Below, piece by piece: positions 1 to 7,588 of a stretch of 14,187 bases of DNA. The DNA is from an uncultured Chlorobiota bacterium (GTDB lineage Bacteria; Bacteroidota; Bacteroidia; Bacteroidales; JAADGE01), in assembly GCA_947311265.1 (NCBI GenBank), contig CAMZKQ010000206.1:1-14187 (forward strand), given 5' to 3'. Each line of letters starts with the position of its first letter. The first letter of the stretch is position 1. A program made the translations under genes and the position numbers. Below the pieces are notes generated by a model. It ran no database searches, was not told where the DNA came from, and saw only the letters and a program-made list of their open reading frames with translations.

Positions 1-2
1 CT

Positions 3-476
3 GCACAAGCCGATAGTGCAGTAGTTCTTATACAGGTTGCCAACTACAGCTTCCGCTCTGGCGGGATATGGTACAGTATCGACTTCGGCAAAACGGATAA
101 ACTTAAAGATTTTTACATCTCAAAAATAATAAGCGACTCTATTTTAATGGGCATTATGCTTATTATGGCATTATACCACTTGGGGCTTGCCCTTATTAAT
201 AGCCGAAAATTAAGCTCTTTATATTTTGGCTTATTTACTTTGGTGCTTTTTACTCGCTCTTTGTTTATAGGCGAATTTATCTCCACATTTTTTGTTACAC
301 TACCTTGGGAGTTCCAGCTACGGTTTGATTATATACTAGTTGTATCCTCCCTTATTTTTATATTGCACTTTCTAAAGTCTTTATTTAATAAAGAATACCA
401 CGATAACATAATGGTTATAAATATTGGTATAACTGTTATTTTTATTCTACTCTTCCTCTACCTGCCCACATACTAA
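3..476 (+). CDS. 5' part of a 7TMR-DISM sensor histidine kinase, cut by an in-frame TAA (N-terminus off the window)
   Basis: The frame is open from the left edge (base 3) to TAA 474-476, giving 157 visible residues; the true start lies upstream. The first 40 or so residues resemble the end of the extracellular 7TMR-DISM type 2 domain (an LIQVANYSFRSGG-like strand, compare 'iQvsNf.yRsGG'). Four hydrophobic helices follow, matching the first helices of the 7TMR-DISM membrane domain. In this family the chain continues through three more helices into a kinase. Here the remaining helices appear immediately after the stop, in the same frame and with no other stop in between (477-497). I therefore read this as the front part of the same gene as the kinase starting at 498, not as an independent small membrane protein. 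A start at ATG 147 is possible but would discard recognisable domain sequence. Whether the two parts are made separately, read through, or dead cannot be told from the sequence. Confidence 0.8.
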   Translation, partial: AQADSAVVLIQVANYSFRSGGIWYSIDFGKTDKLKDFYISKIISDSILMGIMLIMALYHLGLALINSRKLSSLYFGLFTLVLFTRSLFIGEFISTFFVTLPWEFQLRFDYILVVSSLIFILHFLKSLFNKEYHDNIMVINIGITVIFILLFLYLPTY

Positions 477-497
477 GCTTCAAAAGCAATATTATAT

Positions 498-3400
498 ATG
501 CAAATATATATGTTGCTAACCTTTGTTTACATTTTCTATGTTCTGTTTAAAGCCATTCGGCACAAAAAAATGGGGGCAAAACTAGTAACCTTAGCTGCCG
601 TTGTTTTTAGTGCCACCGCTATAAATGATATTTTATATAATATAGGAATTATAGAAACAACAAACTTATTTGCGTGGGGCTTATTATTTTTTATTTTAAT
701 ACAAGCACTCATTATTTCTAAACGCTTTAACCAAGCGTATGATAGGGCAAACCAACTCTCCGAAAAACTAAACCTTGCCAATGCCACCTTAGAAAAAAAT
801 GTAGAAGACAGAACCAAAGAACTCACCCTACAAAACCAAAAATTAGCAACAGCAGAAGAGGAACTCCAACAAAACAATGAAGAATTAGCCATATCGCAAG
901 CAGAGATAATTGAACAATACGCCGAAGTAGAAGCCCGTGAAAAAAAATACAGGGTCCTTTTTGAAAAAAGTGATGATGCCATATTCCTCACCCAAGACGG
1001 CATACTTACCGACTGCAACTCGGCCGCAGTAAAGCTTTTTGGGTTCAAAAACAAAAAAGAACTCCTAAATACCCCAGCACACAAACTTGCCCCCGAACAA
1101 CAAGCCGATGGTAGTTTTTCGATAGTAAAATCGGCAAAAATGAAAGAAATAGCCATAAAAAAAGGCGCCCATAAATTCGAGTGGATAGAACAAAAAGCAA
1201 ATGGCGAAACATTCCCCGCAGAAGTATCCTTAACGGCAATCCCCTACAAAGGGAAATTTATAATGCACGCTGTATCAAGAGACTTAACCGAACGCAAAAA
1301 AGCAATAGCCGACTTACAGAAAAGCGAAGCTAAATTTAGAACCTTTTTCGAGCGTAATAAAGCAATCATGCTACAGGTAAACCCTGAAACAAAACAAATA
1401 ATATCTGTAAATAAATCGGCTAGCGAATTTTACGGCTACTCCAAAGTTGAATTTTTACAAAAATCAATTACCGACCTAAATGCGTTGTCGATAGAAAGGG
1501 TAAATAAACTCATAGAAGACTTTGTGCAAAGCCCCACAAATTTATTTCAGACAAAGCACAGGCTAAAAGATGGGACTATTAAAGATGTCGAAATTTTCTC
1601 TTCCTCCTTTGGGGCAGAAAAGGATAAAATGAGTTTCTTAATTATCCAAGACATTACCGAACGCAAAAAGGCACAGCATGAATTAAAAACGAGCAATATC
1701 CAACTAAAATATTTAAGCAAAACTGGAGCAAGGCTAATTAGCTATGCCCGAGAAACAAGAATCTATGAATTTATTGGGCGAAGCCTTAACCAAGTAATAC
1801 CTAACTCCACAATAATAATAAGCCAAGTAGATATTACACAAAGCCACTCAAGTCTACTATCGGTACATGGGGATTTAGAACTAAAAAAAGCACTCTCAAA
1901 GGTTAAAAACAAAACACGACCATTAACAGACAATCATCATAAAAAATATTATAGCGAAAAAATTATTGAACAAAAAAATAGCTTTAATGATTTTTTAAAT
2001 CATGAATTTAACAACGAAGTTGCAGCAGCACTAAATAAAATTACCGATATAAATAAGATGTATTCCGTAGGGATAATAAGGTTCGATTTAATTTACGCAG
2101 TAGTTCATATAATTACACATAAAGACCAGGAGGTTCAAAATTTCGATTTTATAAAAAACTTTATAACACAAGCCTCTATAGCTGTGTTTAAAAAGCAACT
2201 AGAGAAATCGCTGGCCAAAGAAAGTGCAAGGGCAGAAACTGCCAATCGCCTTAAAACAGAATTTTTGGCCAACATGAGCCACGAAGTCCGCACCCCAATG
2301 AATGCCATTATTGGCTTCTCAAATATACTGAAAAAGAAAATTGAGAAAGAAAGCAACCTTGTTTTTGTCGAAAAAATTAGCCAAAGTGGACAAAATTTAT
2401 TGAACCTTATTAATGACATACTAGACCTCTCTAAAATAGAAGCTGGGCAACTCAAAATACAAAAAAAGCAAGCCAATATACATACTGTTCTTAATGAAAT
2501 ACCACTTGTTTTTTCCGAAATTTCAGAACAAAAGCAAATTCCACTAAAAATTACAATTGCCGATAATATCCCTAACTCATTATTGATTGACACCCTTAGG
2601 ATACGCCAAATCCTTTTAAACCTTGCAAGTAATGCTTTAAAATTTACCGAATTTGGTACAGTTTCAATACTACTCACTGCGACTAAACATAAAAGCAACG
2701 ACCAGCTTATTAACTTAAAAATAGAAGTTACTGATACAGGTATAGGCATTCCTGAAAACCAAATATCAACTATTTTCGAGAGCTTTCGCCAAGTGCAGGG
2801 GCAAAGCACACGGCAGTATGGCGGCACAGGATTAGGTCTAGCCATAACAAAACGGCTTGCCGAACTTATGGACGGTACAATTTCGGCAAAAAGTAAAATC
2901 GGTGAAGGCTCCACCTTTACTGTTACTCTAAAAAATGTGGAAATCTTAGCTCAACAAACAACTAAAAGTAACACTACACCTGATTATAAACTAGTATTTG
3001 AGCAAGTTAAGATTTTGCAAGTTGATGATGTAGCAGACAACAGGGAAATTATCTCCTTATATTTGGAAGATAAGAATATTGAGCTAAAAGAAGCTGAAAA
3101 TGGCAAGCAAGCATTAGAAATACTAGAAAATTATACCCCCGATTTAATTTTAATGGATATCCAGATGCCAGAACTAAATGGCTATGAAACCACAAAAATT
3201 ATTCGACAGAATGAAAAACTAAAACACATTCCTGTAATTGCAGTTACCGCAAATGCCACCAAAGAGGAGGTAGAAACTTACTCTCATGTTTTCGATAAAT
3301 ACCTCACAAAACCCATTGATGAAACGCTTTTGCTTAATACAATTGCAAAATACCTAGACCATAAAACACAAAAACAACCAGCTCATTTCGTAACCCAAAC

Positions 3401-3704
3401 AGCTACAATTATAGAACGACTAGAGGCACAAAAAAAGCAAATAAAACACTTCCCGCAAGGGCTAAAAAAAGCAATGCAAGAGGCACTAATACCACTCCAC
3501 AAGCAAATATCAACGGCACTTTCTATAAATGACGTAAAAGCATTTGCACAGGCCAATACGACTTATGCCAAGAAGTACCAAGTACCGGCACTCGCAAAAT
3601 TTAGCGACGAACTACTCGCCTCGGTACAAGATTTTAACTTAGGTAAAATTAAAATTTTGCTTAATGATTTTAAAGGCATCAGCCATTTAATTATTACAGA
3701 ATAG
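498..3704 (+). CDS. Hybrid sensor histidine kinase (C-terminal part of a 7TMR-DISM kinase): 3 TM, PAS-PAS, HisKA, HATPase, receiver
   Basis: This 1068-residue protein should autophosphorylate on histidine and pass phosphate to its own receiver. It begins with three membrane helices (about 1-20, 29-54, 57-75) that match the last helices of the 7TMR-DISM domain, including the AINDILY motif. A coiled coil follows (75-148), then PAS 1 (149-267), PAS 2 (275-391), a weakly recognisable GAF-like region (400-580), and HisKA with H595 in NMSHEVRTP. The HATPase domain shows N-box NLASNALKF (708-716), DTGIGIP (746-752) and GGTGLGL (775-781). The receiver has the acidic pair D843/D844, phosphoacceptor D887, T917 and K938. 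A helical tail (950-1068) resembles degenerate HPt tails but I see no HPt histidine. All catalytic residues are present. ATG 498 is the first Met after the in-frame TAA at 474 and has no clear ribosome binding site, so independent translation is uncertain. The stop is 2 bases from the stop of the converging kinase gene. Confidence 0.9.
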   Translation: MQIYMLLTFVYIFYVLFKAIRHKKMGAKLVTLAAVVFSATAINDILYNIGIIETTNLFAWGLLFFILIQALIISKRFNQAYDRANQLSEKLNLANATLEKNVEDRTKELTLQNQKLATAEEELQQNNEELAISQAEIIEQYAEVEAREKKYRVLFEKSDDAIFLTQDGILTDCNSAAVKLFGFKNKKELLNTPAHKLAPEQQADGSFSIVKSAKMKEIAIKKGAHKFEWIEQKANGETFPAEVSLTAIPYKGKFIMHAVSRDLTERKKAIADLQKSEAKFRTFFERNKAIMLQVNPETKQIISVNKSASEFYGYSKVEFLQKSITDLNALSIERVNKLIEDFVQSPTNLFQTKHRLKDGTIKDVEIFSSSFGAEKDKMSFLIIQDITERKKAQHELKTSNIQLKYLSKTGARLISYARETRIYEFIGRSLNQVIPNSTIIISQVDITQSHSSLLSVHGDLELKKALSKVKNKTRPLTDNHHKKYYSEKIIEQKNSFNDFLNHEFNNEVAAALNKITDINKMYSVGIIRFDLIYAVVHIITHKDQEVQNFDFIKNFITQASIAVFKKQLEKSLAKESARAETANRLKTEFLANMSHEVRTPMNAIIGFSNILKKKIEKESNLVFVEKISQSGQNLLNLINDILDLSKIEAGQLKIQKKQANIHTVLNEIPLVFSEISEQKQIPLKITIADNIPNSLLIDTLRIRQILLNLASNALKFTEFGTVSILLTATKHKSNDQLINLKIEVTDTGIGIPENQISTIFESFRQVQGQSTRQYGGTGLGLAITKRLAELMDGTISAKSKIGEGSTFTVTLKNVEILAQQTTKSNTTPDYKLVFEQVKILQVDDVADNREIISLYLEDKNIELKEAENGKQALEILENYTPDLILMDIQMPELNGYETTKIIRQNEKLKHIPVIAVTANATKEEVETYSHVFDKYLTKPIDETLLLNTIAKYLDHKTQKQPAHFVTQTATIIERLEAQKKQIKHFPQGLKKAMQEALIPLHKQISTALSINDVKAFAQANTTYAKKYQVPALAKFSDELLASVQDFNLGKIKILLNDFKGISHLIITE

Positions 3705-3706
3705 GA

Positions 3707-5626
3707 CTAATCTGCAATCTCGCTTTTTAGTAAAACCGTAAAAGTACTGCCCTTGCCCTGCTCACTTGCTACCGAAATTGTGCCGCCCATAAGCTCCACA
3801 AGGTTTTTAGTAATACTAAGCCCAAGCCCAGTGCCGCCATATTTTCGGGTACTTTGCCCTTCTGACTGCCTAAAACTATCAAAAATAAAGGGCAGTTGCG
3901 TGGCTGCTATGCCTATGCCAGTATCTTTTACTATTATTTCCAGTTGAACTTCTTTTAGCTCTTTTGCACCATTACTAGGGGCAGCTATTGCCGAAACGGC
4001 AATTATAATTTGCCCTTGTTCTGTAAATTTTAGTGCATTACTTACTAGGTTAGTAAGTACCTGCCTTAGCCGTAAAGCATCAAGCAGCAGTTTTGCTGGT
4101 AGGGTATTGCTTAAACTTAGCACTATAGGTATTTGCTTTTGGGCAGACAGCTCGGAGAAAAATTCTGGAATTTCATTAAAAACACTTACTGGATTTACCG
4201 CCGTTTTTTGTATATCTAGCTGCCCTGCCTCAATTTTAGATAAATCAAGTATATCGTTAATTAAACCAAGCAAATTATTACTACTTTGTATTATTTTATT
4301 GGCAAATGTACGGTGGGATTCATTTTCTAGTCTTCTTTTTAGTATGCTCGAAAACCCGATTATGGCATTCATTGGGGTGCGAATTTCGTGGCTCATGTTG
4401 GCTAAAAATTCAGACTTTAAGCGGTTGGATTCTTCGGCTTTATTTTTAGCTATTTTTAGTGCTTCTTTTGCCCGTTTTCGTTGAGTAATATCTCTAAAAA
4501 CACCTTCTACACCAACAATACGTCCTTCTTTATACAGGATTGTAGCATTGGTTTCAGTTAAAATAACCTCTTTAGATTTCGTAATAAGTTCGGTCTCAAA
4601 GCCTATTATTTTACCTTTTTCTAGTATCTCTTCTAGAAACCCCTCTGCCTCTTCTGGGCGAGCATAAAATGCACTTACTGGCTTGCCCAGCATCTCCTGC
4701 TCAGTATAGCCCAACAGCCTAGTTACCGAAGGGCTTACCATTGTTATTTCTGAATTTCCACCGACTCTAAAAAAACAATCAAGCATGTTTTCAACTATGC
4801 CCCGGTAATTTTCTTCACTAGTTATTGCTAAATGCTGTGTACGAGCAAGTTCTTCATTTTGTGCTTTATACTCTTCGTTTAGTGCTTGGTATTCATCATT
4901 TTGCTTTTGCAAGCTAGATGTACGCTGCTCCACCTTTTCGGCAAGTGCTTGGTTCTGCTGCACTAGCCGCTTTTCTGCCTCCTCTAGCTTTTCTTGGATT
5001 GCCCGCAATTCTTCGTTTTGTATTTTTTGGTTTTTAACCTCTAATTCGGCTTTGCTTATGGCTACATCAATTAATTTATGAAAAAAGTAAAAAATAATTG
5101 TACTGGCTATAAGTGTAATGGTATGGTTTAGATAGCCTTCCTTATAAAATACTTGCAACTCTGGCTCTTGATTTAGCGAAAATAGGAATACACGAGTAGT
5201 GCTTATTAAAATCAAAATTGCAGTACCCAACAATATTTTCCGATTACCAAACAATAAATTTGAACCCAATATCAAAAATACGGAATAGAAGCCATGCGTA
5301 AATTTAAACAGGGCAGAAGTATCCTCTTTTAAAACATTCATTGTCAGTAGCAAAAGTAGGGCTAGCATAACAGAAAAAGTAATACCTGCTAGCTCAACCC
5401 CTTTATACTTGATTATAAATAAAGCAGCTATTAAATAAAGTGCAAAAACAACTTTGGGGTAAAAAGTAACTGTAAAATTAGCATTGGGGTAGAGTAAATT
5501 ATATCCAGAGGCTAGCAAAGTCACTACCACCCCCAATAAAATAGGAGGAATCATATACTTTGTTTTTAAATCATCAAAGTAGCTTTGCTCTTGTAAAGGG
5601 GTAAAATAACGGATTATTTGCTTCAT
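3707..5626 (-). CDS. Membrane PAS sensor histidine kinase without receiver
   Basis: A 639-residue membrane kinase expected to phosphorylate a separate response regulator. About six hydrophobic helices fill residues 26-185, with no sizeable extracytoplasmic domain. A long coiled coil (190-265, rich in Glu, Gln and Lys) leads to a PAS domain (about 270-383, ending in FRDITQRKRA) and HisKA with H413 in NMSHEIRTP. The HATPase shows N-box NLVSNALKF (526-534), DTGIGI (568-573) and GGTGLGL (597-603), and the protein ends about 20 residues after the HATPase, so there is no receiver. From the HisKA box to the end it closely matches the convergent hybrid kinase at 498-3704, including runs such as FLANMSHE and DILDLSKIEAGQL, so the two are paralogues. 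Their N-terminal sensors are unrelated. No response regulator gene is adjacent within the window. It is transcribed divergently from the aminotransferase gene across a 166-base gap; I see no convincing promoter for this strand. Confidence 0.93.
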   Translation of the reverse strand: MKQIIRYFTPLQEQSYFDDLKTKYMIPPILLGVVVTLLASGYNLLYPNANFTVTFYPKVVFALYLIAALFIIKYKGVELAGITFSVMLALLLLLTMNVLKEDTSALFKFTHGFYSVFLILGSNLLFGNRKILLGTAILILISTTRVFLFSLNQEPELQVFYKEGYLNHTITLIASTIIFYFFHKLIDVAISKAELEVKNQKIQNEELRAIQEKLEEAEKRLVQQNQALAEKVEQRTSSLQKQNDEYQALNEEYKAQNEELARTQHLAITSEENYRGIVENMLDCFFRVGGNSEITMVSPSVTRLLGYTEQEMLGKPVSAFYARPEEAEGFLEEILEKGKIIGFETELITKSKEVILTETNATILYKEGRIVGVEGVFRDITQRKRAKEALKIAKNKAEESNRLKSEFLANMSHEIRTPMNAIIGFSSILKRRLENESHRTFANKIIQSSNNLLGLINDILDLSKIEAGQLDIQKTAVNPVSVFNEIPEFFSELSAQKQIPIVLSLSNTLPAKLLLDALRLRQVLTNLVSNALKFTEQGQIIIAVSAIAAPSNGAKELKEVQLEIIVKDTGIGIAATQLPFIFDSFRQSEGQSTRKYGGTGLGLSITKNLVELMGGTISVASEQGKGSTFTVLLKSEIAD

Positions 5627-5692
5627 TTTAAGTTCTAATTTTGGGTTATACCACGCCTAGAATATACACTTTTAATTCAGGTTAAATAACAG

Positions 5693-5722
5693 TTGCTAAT
5701 TAACTCTAAATTTGTAAATTTG
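5693..5722 (+). promoter_or_regulatory. Putative Bacteroidota sigma-A-type promoter for wbpE
   Basis: A TTG (5693-5695) lies exactly 19 bases before TAAATTTG (5715-5722), which fits the Bacteroidota consensus TTTG-N19 to N21-TAnnTTTG. A second copy of TAAATTTG sits directly upstream (5707-5714), making a tandem 8-base repeat, but it has no partner -33 box. Transcription would start near 5729, leaving a 5' leader of about 60 bases before the ATG at 5793. Promoter calls from short AT-rich boxes are prone to chance matches. Confidence 0.45.
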
Positions 5723-5732
5723 CAGTTGCAAA
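5719..5732. promoter_or_regulatory. Possible operator: TTTGCA-GT-TGCAAA dyad
   Basis: A perfect 6-base inverted repeat with a 2-base spacer overlaps the end of the putative -7 box and the expected transcription start. That is a position where a bound dimeric repressor would block RNA polymerase. Only one copy is seen and no regulator gene is adjacent, so this may be chance in AT-rich DNA. Confidence 0.2.
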
Positions 5733-5792
5733 ATCTATTACATCAAGAAAGTTTAAAAGTAGAAAAATATAGAAGATAAAAAAATATCGAAG

Positions 5793-6920
5793 ATGGAAAA
5801 AATACAAATGGTCGATTTATCCGGTCAATATAAAAAAATAAAGCCAGAGGTAGATGCCCAAATCCAGGAAGTAATAGACTCCTGTGCATTTATCAATGGC
5901 CCGGCTGTAAAAGAGTTTCAAAAGCACCTTGAAAATTATTTACAAGTAAAGCACGTAATCCCTTGCGGGAATGGTACAGATGCCTTGCAAATTTCGCTTA
6001 TGGCACTAGGATTAAAGCCTGGCGATGAAGTAATTACATCAAATTTCACCTTTGTTGCCACCGTTGAAGTAATTGCCCTGTTGGGCTTAGAACTAGTACT
6101 AGTAGATGCCGACCCCAACACCTTTAATATAGACCCCAAGTTGCTCGAAAAAGCAATTACAAAAAACACCAAAGCCATAGTACCAGTACACGTATTTGGG
6201 CAGGGTGCAGATATGGAATCCATTATGCAAATTGCCAATAAGCATAAAATTACCGTTGTGGAAGACAACGCACAAGCCATCGGGGCAGATTACACTTTTG
6301 CAGATGGTAAAACGCAAAAACTCGGCACGATAGGTCATTTGGGTTGCACCTCATTTTTCCCTTCGAAAAACTTAGGCTGCTATGGCGATGGCGGTGCTAT
6401 AATGACTAATAACGATGCCCTTGCAGAAAAAATCAGGCAAATTACCAACCACGGTTCAAAAAAGAAATATTATCACCAAGAAGTTGGCGTAAACTCTCGC
6501 TTGGATAGCATACAAGCCGCCGTTTTAAATGTAAAAATAAAATACTTAGATAATTACTGTGCCGCTAGGCAAGCTGCAGCAGCAGCTTATGATGCCGCTT
6601 TTAGCAAAAATAATAACATTGAAATCCCTGCCCGAAATAAAAAATCGACCCACGTTTTTCATCAATACACCCTAAAAATCAAAGGCAAAAATCGTGATGA
6701 ATTACGAGAATTTCTAGCGTCAAAAGGTATCCCTGCAATGATTTATTACCCTGTGCCATTGCACTTACAAGAGGCGTATTTAAACTTGGGCTATAAAAGT
6801 GGAGATTTCCCGGTAACGGAACATTTGTCGGGAATAGTACTATCTTTGCCAATGCACACCGAACTAGATGCCCAAACGCAAAAATATATAATTGATGCGG
6901 TTTTAGAATTTGTAAAATAA
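5793..6920 (+). CDS. wbpE: DegT/DnrJ/EryC1/StrS-family sugar aminotransferase, WbpE/WlbC-like
   Basis: A 375-residue cytoplasmic PLP enzyme, the usual length for the family. It probably transfers an amino group from glutamate to C3 of UDP-2-acetamido-2-deoxy-3-oxo-glucuronate, the third step of the Wbp/Wlb pathway. Family marks are GNGTDALQISL (59-69, phosphate binding), VVEDNAQAIGA (155-165; D158 and Q161 contact PLP), FFPSKNLGCYGDGGA (188-202) with K192 as the Schiff-base lysine, and the C-terminal IYYPVPLHLQ (317-326). The substrate is inferred mainly from context: the next gene encodes the matching N-acetyltransferase, and the 3-oxidase and 6-dehydrogenase genes lie further along the same strand. 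The start follows a short AT-rich leader without a Shine-Dalgarno sequence. The P. gingivalis homologue PorR belongs to this group and is needed for A-type LPS. Other sugar aminotransferases share these motifs, so the exact substrate is less certain than the family. Confidence 0.9.
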   Translation: MEKIQMVDLSGQYKKIKPEVDAQIQEVIDSCAFINGPAVKEFQKHLENYLQVKHVIPCGNGTDALQISLMALGLKPGDEVITSNFTFVATVEVIALLGLELVLVDADPNTFNIDPKLLEKAITKNTKAIVPVHVFGQGADMESIMQIANKHKITVVEDNAQAIGADYTFADGKTQKLGTIGHLGCTSFFPSKNLGCYGDGGAIMTNNDALAEKIRQITNHGSKKKYYHQEVGVNSRLDSIQAAVLNVKIKYLDNYCAARQAAAAAYDAAFSKNNNIEIPARNKKSTHVFHQYTLKIKGKNRDELREFLASKGIPAMIYYPVPLHLQEAYLNLGYKSGDFPVTEHLSGIVLSLPMHTELDAQTQKYIIDAVLEFVK

Positions 6921-6938
6921 ATAGCTAAAAACAAGGAA

Positions 6939-7517
6939 ATGAAAGAAGAAAAATACTTTGCACACCAAACAGCAATTATAGACCAAGGTTGCCAAATTGG
7001 AGAAGGCACAAAAATCTGGCACTTTTCGCACATTATGAAAGACTGCCTGATTGGCGAAAAATGCAACATTGGGCAAAATGTTGTTATTTCCCCAAAAGTA
7101 GAACTGGGCAAGAATGTAAAAATCCAAAACAACGTATCTATCTACACCGGAGTAATTTGCGAAGACGATGTTTTCTTAGGCCCTTCGATGGTATTTACAA
7201 ATATTACCAACCCACGCAGTGCGGTTATCCGCCGAGGGAGTTACGAAACCACCCGTGTAAAAAGAGGGGCTTCCATTGGGGCAAATGCCACTATTGTTTG
7301 CGGGCACGATATTGGCGAATTTGCATTTATTGGTGCCGGGGCAGTAGTTACCAAGCACGTAAAGGCATACGCCCTTGTGGTGGGCAACCCCGCCAAACAA
7401 ATTGGCTGGATGAGCGAGTTTGGGCATCGCCTAAATTTTGATGTCCAAGGCTTTGCCATTTGCCCAGAGAGCAAGGAAAAATATCAATTAAGCAACGAAA
7501 TAGTTAAGAAGCTATAA
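6939..7517 (+). CDS. wbpD: UDP-3-amino-sugar N-acetyltransferase, left-handed beta-helix, WbpD/WlbB-like
   Basis: A 192-residue hexapeptide-repeat transferase. It probably acetylates the 3-amino group of UDP-2-acetamido-3-amino-2,3-dideoxy-glucuronate with acetyl-CoA, completing the diacetamido sugar. The chain is built from imperfect [LIV]-G-x4 turns (about 12-150), for example IGEKCNIGQNVVI and IGANATIV. It contains the loop MVFTNITNPRS (84-94) characteristic of the WbpD/WlbB group, and the ending VGNPAKQIGWMSEFG (148-162), where NPAK-x-IGW is typical of beta-helix acetyltransferases acting on sugar nucleotides. Its length is normal for WbpD. It starts 18 bases after the aminotransferase stop, on the same strand, so the two are almost certainly cotranscribed. 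The purine-rich AAGGAA abuts the ATG directly and is too close to act as a normal ribosome binding site. The next gene of this pathway is about 5 kb away, beyond a block of unrelated genes. Confidence 0.9.
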   Translation: MKEEKYFAHQTAIIDQGCQIGEGTKIWHFSHIMKDCLIGEKCNIGQNVVISPKVELGKNVKIQNNVSIYTGVICEDDVFLGPSMVFTNITNPRSAVIRRGSYETTRVKRGASIGANATIVCGHDIGEFAFIGAGAVVTKHVKAYALVVGNPAKQIGWMSEFGHRLNFDVQGFAICPESKEKYQLSNEIVKKL

Positions 7518-7588
7518 CTAAGCCCAACATATCTACTCTACAACTAAAATAGAGTTAAATTTAATCATTTAAAACTAAGCGAAGTTCA

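Noticed and set aside
2135..2914. 259-codon open frame antisense to the HisKA-HATPase region of the plus-strand kinase
   Set aside because: It is the reverse-strand shadow of a conserved coding region. A similar shadow occurs antisense to the paralogous kinase (4107-4484), and neither resembles a known protein.
3348..3704. Functional HPt domain at the C-terminus of the hybrid kinase
   Set aside because: The helical tail has a family-like pattern, but I see no H-x-L-K-G-type phosphoacceptor histidine, so phosphotransfer by it is not supported.
6989..7441. 150-codon open frame overlapping wbpD in another frame
   Set aside because: The translation is rich in Cys, Arg and Trp with no domain pattern, while wbpD itself shows clear hexapeptide repeats.
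7535..7555. ACTCTA/TAGAGT inverted repeat after wbpD as a terminator
   Set aside because: The arms are only 6 bases and AT-rich, and no T-tract follows.
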